In this document: piece by piece, positions 1 to 6,020 of the stretch
How positions within the stretch are numbered: the stretch's first letter is position 1
How the letters are laid out: each line of letters opens with the position of its first letter
DNA from: Bacteroidales bacterium
GTDB lineage: Bacteria; Bacteroidota; Bacteroidia; Bacteroidales; UBA932
Length of the DNA: 8,061 bases
NCBI GenBank assembly: GCA_016283985.1
Contig: JAEENZ010000174.1
Span: 1 to 8,061 of the forward strand
Reading direction: 5' to 3'
Program-made: the position numbers and the translations under genes
The notes under the pieces: generated by a model
Database searches by the model: none
What the model saw: only the letters and a program-made list of their open reading frames with translations
What the model was told of the DNA's origin: nothing

Positions 1-422
1 AGCTGGTTGACGTCGGAAGATTTTGATTTGGGAAGGAGTTTCTGGGCGTTTGTAATGATCAGGATGCCTTCCTTCATCGCAGAGATATTCTTGTCGAAAT
101 CGTTCAGGAATTCGCCCCAGTCAGCGGCATCTACTACTTTGGGCGTCTGCTTTGCCACGCCTGCGGCGAGCATCTTGTTTGCAATCAGATTGGCGATGAA
201 GGTCTTTCCGGTGCCGGAGTCGCCGAGGATCAGACAGTCCAGTCCGATCCTTGTACCGCCCTGGGCAACCTGGAGTTTCTTGTCCAGCTCGTCCAGCCGC
301 CCGGCTATGCTGTCCTTGGCTATAAGGCCTTTCTGTGCGGATGCGGCGGCAAGCGCTTCTCCGCAGAAACGGCAATATTTGGCTTCGGGGCGGTTCTCCT
401 TACCGCATTTCTTGCAAATCAT
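1..422 (-). CDS. Zinc-ribbon AAA-like P-loop ATPase, N-terminal part (cut by left edge)
   Basis: The reading frame is open from an ATG at 422 to the window edge and gives 140 residues. Residues 3-20 form a zinc ribbon with two CxxC knuckles (C3/C6 and C17/C20). A short linker, probably helical (about residues 30-55), follows. Then comes a P-loop: residues 67-74 read GDSGTGKT after a hydrophobic strand (CLIL), as in AAA+ ATPases of the SpoVK/CbbX type. At the place expected for Walker B (residues 119-127) the protein reads GILIITNAQ, so the usual Asp-Glu pair is replaced by Thr-Asn. The start lies one base after the kinase stop codon, so this is the last visible gene of the four-gene operon and is probably translationally coupled to the kinase. 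The ribbon may recruit a partner, and the ATPase may remodel it; both are inference. The exact AAA subfamily is uncertain because the sensor and arginine-finger regions are outside the window, and a second ATPase domain may follow there. Confidence 0.8.
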   Translation of the reverse strand, partial: MICKKCGKENRPEAKYCRFCGEALAAASAQKGLIAKDSIAGRLDELDKKLQVAQGGTRIGLDCLILGDSGTGKTFIANLIANKMLAAGVAKQTPKVVDAADWGEFLNDFDKNISAMKEGILIITNAQKLLPKSKSSDVNQ

Positions 423-423
423 A

Positions 424-3400
424 TTATTGTTCTTTTATTTCTTTCGTTTTGGCTTTTTCGGCTTTTCTGGCAGCCTTCTTTTCTGCCTTAACATCTTTCG
501 CCGCTATCTTGTTGATTCTCTCCACGGTCTTGACGCCTGCTCCTCCAGTCATGGCCAGTCCGTTGGCTTTCTGGAACTCTTCCACAGCTTTCTTGGTGCC
601 GGGCCCGAACGAGCCGTCCGGCTTGCCGGTGGTGTAGCCCTTGTCGAAAAGGAACTGCTGAAGTTTGAGCACTTCTTCTCCCTTGTCACCCTGTTTGATC
701 GGTCGGCTTTCCAGAAGGGGCTCTACCTTCTCCAGGGAAGGGAACCAAGTCTGGACCTTCTGCACTGCCGGGGCTGAAAATCTGTCGAAGCGTTCGCTCT
801 TGGGTATGAATAAAGAGAAAACGGCAAGAATCCAAACAGTCCCGATGAAGATGAGTATCCAGCGTCTGCGTTGCCTGAGGTCGTCTTTCCAGTTGTTGAT
901 ATCGTAGTCGTTGAAAGCGCCGTTCAGGGAAGAGTCAAAACTGCTTTCGTTGCTGAATGCAAAGTACAGCGGCTCAAGCACCTTCTCGTCGAAGCCCGGT
1001 TTGGTGAACTTCCGGGCCCGCTTGGCATAAGGGCTTTGGAAGAACACCGTCTTTATGCTGAAGAATGCCAGCACGGCCATCACCAGAAGCGCAAAGATGT
1101 AAAGGATGAGGGATCCGAGGAATTTTATCGCCATGAAGATGACAGCCGAGGCTATGGCTCCGCCGATTATCGGCACAATGCACCCCTTGGTGTCGGTGGT
1201 AAAGAAGATGATGGCCGCTACGATGAGTCCTATAGGCCAGAAGAATATCTCCAGGCTCAGCCCGTTCATATCGAGTATGGGATTGTCGATTATGCAGAAC
1301 CCCAGCATCGTGAGCAGCAGCAGGCCTGGCAGAATGGCGAACACTGCCGTGGCGATGTACTGCAGGATGCTGCTGATGCTGAGCCCGTGCACTCGGGCCC
1401 TGCCGGTTGAAAGGATGTTGTCCGCTTCCTTGCAGGCGGCATCGAAACGTTGCACCGGAAGGATGTCGTCGTTTATCTTGCGAAGGCTCTCGAGATACTG
1501 CTGCAGGAGCTTCTCGTAGGCGAATGACGGCGACAGGTCTGCATCCGGGTTCTCCTGGAACTGAACTGCGAGAAATCCCATAAGTCCGCCCTTATCATAC
1601 TCGGAGAGGAGTTCCTTCCTGCTGTGCGAGAACAATTCCTCAAGTGTGGTGACGGATTCTCCGGTGCTGCCGAAAACGTATTCCGGAGTCGTCCCGAAAC
1701 CTTTGATCACCTTCATCCAGGCCGCTTGCACACGGAAAAACTTGTCTTTGGGTCCGGCCTTTTTGGTGTTGTCTTTGCTGTCGTAATCGGTGCAATACAC
1801 GAACCACGAACGCTGCTGGCTGAAACGCTGCCCCTTGGTATCGAAGAATCCGGTTACATAGTGAGAACCTGGCAAAGAGAGGAAATCCGCCACTGTATTG
1901 ATAATCACATCCAGCGGGATCAACCTGTTGAGAGGAGCATTGCTCTCTTTGTCCCAGTCGTTCTTCAGAGCCTCGGGATCTCCTTTGTATTTATTCCAGA
2001 AGATGTTGTATATCTTGTTGAGTATCCTGCCGACCGATTCTCCGGTCATGGCATAATCTGGATTCCCGGGGTCGTGCACCAGATTGATGTCCGCCATCGG
2101 ATCCAGCATCTGCATGCGTATCAGGCTGACGGCGGTGTCTCCATTGTCCGGTGGGAATGCTTCCGCGAGCGCCTTGTTCCTCACCCGAACCCATTCCCGG
2201 AAGTACTCGCTCCCGAGAAATGAGAACGTATTGGTGTCCGGAATGGCCATGTTGCAGAAATCACCCACATCCTGCAGGGTGACCGCGCGGGTCTCCACCT
2301 TTTCTCCGTTTTCTCTCGATGTTCCCTTTAGCGGAAAAGTGTAGGTTGGATCCAGCAGGTAGATGACCGCCCAGATGCCGAGGTCTTGATCTTTCGGGTA
2401 GCGCTTCTCCACTATATCCTGAATCTCGAGCGTAAGCTCCGGATAGGGCTGGAGCCAGCGCTCTATCTGTCCGCGGTAGAGATATTTCTTCGCGAGTTCC
2501 TGATCCTCCGCCATGAAAGATGCAAGGTCTTCCGGAGTGTTGGCTATCTGATGTCTTGTAGCGTTGTAGGTGATGTTCAGGTCTTCGATGATCAGGTCCT
2601 CGTCCACGGGAACTTCCTTTCCATCCATCGTGAGCAGGATTTCGCCCAGGTCCCAGCGTTTGCCCGGGTCTCTGATGAGAAGGCCCCGGCAGATTCTGGC
2701 GAGGGGGTCCGGCATATCGGTGGGCACCGCTATCCTTCCCTTGCTCTTGGCGATGGCCATATTCCTCTCCTGCGCCTGGAACGCCCCTTCCCCCAGCCAA
2801 AGCGAGAGTATGGTCATGCCTAAAGAATAGAAATCGGCCTTGGGCGTGAGTTCGCAGTAGGTCTTGCCTTCCAGGAAGATGGCATTTTTGGGGTCGTATA
2901 CCTCAGGGGCGGCATAGATGGGTGTGCGCACCTGGCGGGTGGTGCATAAGCCGTTGTCTTCCAATATGTCCGCGATGCCGAAGTCGCATAGCACGCAGTC
3001 CCAGAGCGTGCGGTCTTTCAAAAGGATATTGGCGGGCTTGACGTCTTTGTGGATGACACCGGTCTTGTGCATCTGGTCCAGGGCCATCGCAGTCTTGACC
3101 GCTATCGCGAGGATGGCCTGGGCGTTGCCCTTGATGCCGGCATCCGCGGCGCTCCCTTCGGGGAAGTACTCGAGGAGTTCGAAATCATCGCCATAGTCCA
3201 CTGTTTCTGTCAGATATCCTTTTCCCTTAAGTTTCTGGAGAATGGGCAGAACCTTGGTGTTGGCGTGGAATCCTGGACGGAAGAGTTTGAGAGCGTACTG
3301 GCGGTGTTTGTCCGATACTATATAGATATCCGCTTCGCCGCCGCTGCCGAGACTCTTCACCACCGTGTAGGTCTTGCTTCCTGCCTTGACGGTATCGCCG

Positions 3401-3528
3401 GGGGCATGAGCGCCCTTTGGCCTGGGCGCATCGGGGCCGACGGCGCCGTCATGCCCGGATTGACCTGGCATCGTCGGCGCAGAAAGCGTCTTCTGCGGTG
3501 CAGCGAGTGTTTTCTGGATATCACTCAT
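424..3528 (-). CDS. Membrane Hanks-type Ser/Thr protein kinase with C-terminal peptidoglycan-binding domain
   Basis: This 1034-residue protein has an N-terminal low-complexity segment (1-45) rich in Gly, Pro and Ala, then a complete kinase domain (about 55-300). Visible kinase motifs are the Gly loop GSGGEA (61-66), the lysine of ALK (K81), HKD..K..N (160-167, Lys in place of the usual Arg), DFG (182-184), APE (207-209), the D of ADFYSLG (D232) and R291. Residues 330-710 are a large soluble region with an apparent internal duplication. Five hydrophobic helices are predicted near 720-745, 758-777, 783-802, 804-825 and 889-908; the basic stretches at 835-843 and 885-889 fit the cytoplasmic side. 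An odd helix number places residues 941-1008 outside the inner membrane. That segment matches a PG_binding_1 domain (G..G..V..LQ, DG.FG..T, AV..FQ...GL..TG). A Lys/Ala-rich tail ends the protein. The ATG sits in an ATGAGTGA overlap with the upstream zinc-ribbon gene. Kinase activity and wall sensing are inferred; substrates are unknown. Confidence 0.93.
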   Translation of the reverse strand: MSDIQKTLAAPQKTLSAPTMPGQSGHDGAVGPDAPRPKGAHAPGDTVKAGSKTYTVVKSLGSGGEADIYIVSDKHRQYALKLFRPGFHANTKVLPILQKLKGKGYLTETVDYGDDFELLEYFPEGSAADAGIKGNAQAILAIAVKTAMALDQMHKTGVIHKDVKPANILLKDRTLWDCVLCDFGIADILEDNGLCTTRQVRTPIYAAPEVYDPKNAIFLEGKTYCELTPKADFYSLGMTILSLWLGEGAFQAQERNMAIAKSKGRIAVPTDMPDPLARICRGLLIRDPGKRWDLGEILLTMDGKEVPVDEDLIIEDLNITYNATRHQIANTPEDLASFMAEDQELAKKYLYRGQIERWLQPYPELTLEIQDIVEKRYPKDQDLGIWAVIYLLDPTYTFPLKGTSRENGEKVETRAVTLQDVGDFCNMAIPDTNTFSFLGSEYFREWVRVRNKALAEAFPPDNGDTAVSLIRMQMLDPMADINLVHDPGNPDYAMTGESVGRILNKIYNIFWNKYKGDPEALKNDWDKESNAPLNRLIPLDVIINTVADFLSLPGSHYVTGFFDTKGQRFSQQRSWFVYCTDYDSKDNTKKAGPKDKFFRVQAAWMKVIKGFGTTPEYVFGSTGESVTTLEELFSHSRKELLSEYDKGGLMGFLAVQFQENPDADLSPSFAYEKLLQQYLESLRKINDDILPVQRFDAACKEADNILSTGRARVHGLSISSILQYIATAVFAILPGLLLLTMLGFCIIDNPILDMNGLSLEIFFWPIGLIVAAIIFFTTDTKGCIVPIIGGAIASAVIFMAIKFLGSLILYIFALLVMAVLAFFSIKTVFFQSPYAKRARKFTKPGFDEKVLEPLYFAFSNESSFDSSLNGAFNDYDINNWKDDLRQRRRWILIFIGTVWILAVFSLFIPKSERFDRFSAPAVQKVQTWFPSLEKVEPLLESRPIKQGDKGEEVLKLQQFLFDKGYTTGKPDGSFGPGTKKAVEEFQKANGLAMTGGAGVKTVERINKIAAKDVKAEKKAARKAEKAKTKEIKEQ

Positions 3529-4432
3529 CGCGTTTGTATACTTTCCGTTCCCCTATCTTTTCGGTAAACTTCTGGGCTCCTTCCGTGCCTTCGGGCACGA
3601 TGTCGGTGCGGACGCACTTTATCCACTTGCCGCCGAATTCCCTCACGGCGCACTGGTTGGGATTATCGTGGAGTACGTGGCACTTGTTGCATTGCCAGCA
3701 CATCGTATCGTCTCTTACGATGCCATACCATGTCCTTTCTACTACTTCCATCATCGCCACCTTGCGGGCGGTGTAGTAGTTGCGCTGCTCCTGTGGAGTG
3801 GAACCGGCGGGAGGCAGCATCTCCTCGAACACTTTGTTCGCCTCATCAACTGCCTTTTGGTATTCTGCGAGGACTTCTTGCCGCGTGCGGCCTATCTTCC
3901 GTTGTGTAACCTTCGGCTTTTCCGCCGGGTTGAATCCAACCTTGGCCATGAGTTCGCGCAGGCGGAGTTCGCCTTCGGTGGGCTCCTGAGGCTCCTCCGC
4001 CCCTTCTTCCGGCGCAGAAGTCTCCAGCTCGGCTTCCAGTTCGGCCAGTTTGCCCATCAGCCTGGCCGCCTCTTGAACCTTCGGATCCTGCCTGGCTTTC
4101 TCGACTGCCCTGCGGGCTGCCTTGGATAGCGGCTGGTTGCACTGACGACAGAAGGCCCTGAAATTGCGGATGTTGCAGTTGGGGCAGATGACGCCGTCAG
4201 AAGGCATGCCGCACTCGGGGCAATCTATATCGTCCGGCCGCATAGGCGCGCCACAGAAGGTGCAGTAATCAACCAGTTTCCACCCGCATACCGGGCAGAT
4301 TTCGTAGTGCGCTTCGATGGGCTCTCCGCAGTGCGGGCATGACCCCGAGGCCTCTTTTTGCCTGGTTTCGGGTTTCACCGCGCTCTTTTCGGCAGCGCGT
4401 ACGCGTGTCCTGAAATTGGCTTCTTCCATCAT
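3521..4432 (-). CDS. Multi-zinc-ribbon protein with coiled-coil-like middle and C-terminal Cys/His cluster
   Basis: This 303-residue soluble protein has six CxxC knuckles in its first 100 residues: C32/C35, C46/C49, C57/C60, C71/C74, C83/C86 and C95/C98. Paired in order they make three zinc ribbons, in the style of double-zinc-ribbon (DZANK) proteins. Residues 103-165 are charged and Ala/Glu-rich, likely helical. A separate conserved-looking C-terminal region (about 185-303) carries C245, C248, C251, H255, C261 and C273, enough for one or two further metal sites. I do not recognise that C-terminal domain. There is no membrane segment or signal peptide. The gene starts 3 nt after the repeat-protein stop and overlaps the kinase start by 8 nt. 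Two consecutive ATG codons (4432 and 4429) are possible starts; an AAGGA overlapping the upstream stop directly abuts the first, so the second is also plausible. A role as adaptor or substrate of the kinase is inferred from position alone. DNA or RNA binding is an alternative. Confidence 0.88.
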   Translation of the reverse strand: MMEEANFRTRVRAAEKSAVKPETRQKEASGSCPHCGEPIEAHYEICPVCGWKLVDYCTFCGAPMRPDDIDCPECGMPSDGVICPNCNIRNFRAFCRQCNQPLSKAARRAVEKARQDPKVQEAARLMGKLAELEAELETSAPEEGAEEPQEPTEGELRLRELMAKVGFNPAEKPKVTQRKIGRTRQEVLAEYQKAVDEANKVFEEMLPPAGSTPQEQRNYYTARKVAMMEVVERTWYGIVRDDTMCWQCNKCHVLHDNPNQCAVREFGGKWIKCVRTDIVPEGTEGAQKFTEKIGERKVYKRDE

Positions 4433-4435
4433 TCC

Positions 4436-5866
4436 TTAAACATAAGGATCCCAGCGGCTGTCGTCTTCTTCGTAGTCGTCGTAGCCCTCCGGTAGCCAGT
4501 ATTTTTCTATTTCGTCCTGGTATTCCTTGAGCAGGCCGCGGCGGTAGGCGATTATCACCTTGGATTGCGCGGATTCGTCGCCGAGTCGCAGGGCCTTCAG
4601 GCGGTACACCGCGGCATCCTTTCTGTCCTGGTCGGACGGTTTGCCTATCTCCAGGATATCTGCGAGGAAACTGTAGCAGGTGAAATCGCCCCAGGCCATT
4701 CCCCTTTCGAGGCAGCGGTAGACTTCGTTGCTGTCCTGCTCGAACCCCAGGGTGCCGTAGAAGTAGTTGTATGCCAGGAAGTAGGCGCAGGTGCCGTCGG
4801 CAAGCTTCATGCCCCGCTGCAGCTGTTCCTTTATGTATCTGGTGAAATGCCGCTTGAGTTCGGGCGTTTTCTTCTGGTATTCGTCTTCGTCGAGATCGGC
4901 ATGCAGGGTGAAGCAGAATCCGCATCCGGCCTTCTTCCCCGCCTCCATCAACTTGTCATACTCATCCTCGTTCCCTCGCTGCTGATGCCATAAGGCAAGC
5001 TCATAGTAGCAGCGCAGGCAGCCATGCTTTATGCCCTCCTCGTACATCGCGGCGGCTTCCTTTACCTTCCCCAGGGTTTCGTAGGCATAACCCAGGATTG
5101 AATACCATTCGGGATTGATGTCGTCATCCTCCTTGAGCAACTGTTCGATTTCTTCCGCCACTTTCGCAGGCTCTTCCGGTGCGAGCAGTATGCCGCAGAT
5201 GCGGTTGCGGGCATATCTCATCTTGGCTGCCTCGCTGCCACGCTTGATTGCCTCGTCCCGCAGGCGGGCGGATTCTTCCAGGTCGACTCTGTCTTCTGCT
5301 GTATCGCCATTGGCGTACATTACGGAGAGGGTGTTGTATGCATCTGCGATGCCTGCATCCACCGCTTCGCGGATATACTTTTCTGCCAGCTGGGCGGAGT
5401 CATCTTTCGGCATCAGCACACGGTGCCAGCGCCCGAGGACGTATTTTGCGCAGGGGTCGTCGGAGGCCTCGAAGAGCCGGATGTCCCGGTCGCTCAGTTT
5501 GAGCAGCTGTTCCTTTGTGCGGAACTGACGGAAGAAGGCCGGGGTGTTCTCGATAACGAAGTCGAGCACAAGGTAGGTGTTGAGTTCGAAATTGGTGTAG
5601 TCGCGCCCGTCTTTGGCCAGGCATCGGTGGCTTTGCCCTTCGCGGAGTGTATAATCTTCGCCTCCGTAAGTCAGCACCACTTTGCTGTCATCGACTTCCT
5701 TTACGGTGATGCCCCCGAAAAGCCTCCCGGGATCCTCGTACGACAGCTTTTTGCCGGCCTCGAGGTCGGCTTTGTTGTATTTGGTGCTCTCGCAGAACCA
5801 ATTGTTGATTCCCGGGTCGGAAGGGGAGTAATCGACGTCGATTATCAGCTGGCTCCAGTTCTTCAT
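4436..5866 (-). CDS. Sel1/TPR-like repeat protein with unrecognised N-terminal domain
   Basis: This 476-residue protein has no signal peptide or membrane helix and is probably cytoplasmic. Residues 1-100 form a region I do not recognise, with alternating hydrophobic stretches that suggest beta structure (for example SKVVLTYGGEDYTL, 61-74). Residues from about 136 to 455 are helical-hairpin repeats of the Sel1/TPR class. Recognisable units include AEKYIREAVDAGIADAYNTL (161-180) followed by SVMYANGD, EWYSILGYAYETLGKVKEAA (253-272), and CYYELALWHQQRGN (286-299). Later units have drifted. The C-terminus (461-471) is strongly acidic. Such repeats usually act as protein-protein scaffolds. This is the first gene of the operon, with 154 bases of intergenic DNA upstream, and the next gene starts 3 nt after its stop. 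The ATG at 5866 is the first available start in frame; no Shine-Dalgarno is visible. A scaffold role for the downstream kinase is inference from gene order. Confidence 0.88.
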   Translation of the reverse strand: MKNWSQLIIDVDYSPSDPGINNWFCESTKYNKADLEAGKKLSYEDPGRLFGGITVKEVDDSKVVLTYGGEDYTLREGQSHRCLAKDGRDYTNFELNTYLVLDFVIENTPAFFRQFRTKEQLLKLSDRDIRLFEASDDPCAKYVLGRWHRVLMPKDDSAQLAEKYIREAVDAGIADAYNTLSVMYANGDTAEDRVDLEESARLRDEAIKRGSEAAKMRYARNRICGILLAPEEPAKVAEEIEQLLKEDDDINPEWYSILGYAYETLGKVKEAAAMYEEGIKHGCLRCYYELALWHQQRGNEDEYDKLMEAGKKAGCGFCFTLHADLDEDEYQKKTPELKRHFTRYIKEQLQRGMKLADGTCAYFLAYNYFYGTLGFEQDSNEVYRCLERGMAWGDFTCYSFLADILEIGKPSDQDRKDAAVYRLKALRLGDESAQSKVIIAYRRGLLKEYQDEIEKYWLPEGYDDYEEDDSRWDPYV

Positions 5867-5881
5867 GGCAGTAGATTTTTG

Positions 5882-5889
5882 TAAAGATA
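5882..5889 (-). promoter_or_regulatory. Possible Bacteroidota-type -7 element for the kinase operon
   Basis: On the minus strand this reads TATCTTTA, one base off the Bacteroidota -7 consensus TAnnTTTG, and lies 15 bases before the ATG of the repeat-protein gene. The surrounding DNA is AT-rich, unlike the coding DNA around it. No clear TTG (-33) element is found at the expected 19-21 base spacing, and the implied leader would be very short, so this is a weak call. It is the best candidate in the only gap available for an operon promoter. Confidence 0.3.
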
Positions 5890-5954
5890 GGAATTTCTTT
5901 TTATTTATCTACCGTTTCTTTTAACATGCTGATAATTAGAACTTTCCTTTTGGG

Positions 5955-5978
5955 CCTCTGGTACATTTGCACCAGAGG
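5955..5978 (-). terminator. Strong hairpin downstream of the MATE gene, likely terminator
   Basis: Read on the minus strand, CCTCTGGTGC pairs with GTACCAGAGG around an AAAT tetraloop, giving ten pairs with one G-U. The G-U becomes a C-A mismatch on the plus strand, which favours function in minus-strand RNA. It begins 42 bases after the MATE stop codon, the right place to end that operon. There is no U-tract after it on the minus strand (the flank is CCCAAAAGG), while TTTT follows on the plus strand, so it may instead be a 3'-end stabiliser or a processing stem. Confidence 0.45.
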
Positions 5979-6020
5979 TTTTGATGTAAAATATTGGCCT
6001 TAAACCACTTGGTGGAAACG

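Noticed and set aside
7..777. Long plus-strand open frame opposite the ATPase and kinase C-terminus
   Set aside because: It lies antisense to two genes with clear domain motifs, and its translation is low-complexity with no recognisable motif.
871..1410. Plus-strand open frame of 179 residues opposite the kinase membrane region
   Set aside because: The translation is rich in charged residues, His and Tyr, as expected from the complement of hydrophobic codons; no domain is visible.
1624..2223. Plus-strand open frame of 199 residues opposite the kinase middle region
   Set aside because: Antisense to a well-supported gene, with no motif and no start signal.
5423..5884. Plus-strand open frame opposite the 5' part of the repeat-protein gene
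   Set aside because: Antisense to a gene supported by repeat structure; no recognisable domain.
6006..6016. Small palindrome CCACTTGGTGG just after the MATE stop
   Set aside because: Only a four-pair stem with a three-base loop; too weak to call a terminator next to the much stronger hairpin at 5955-5978.
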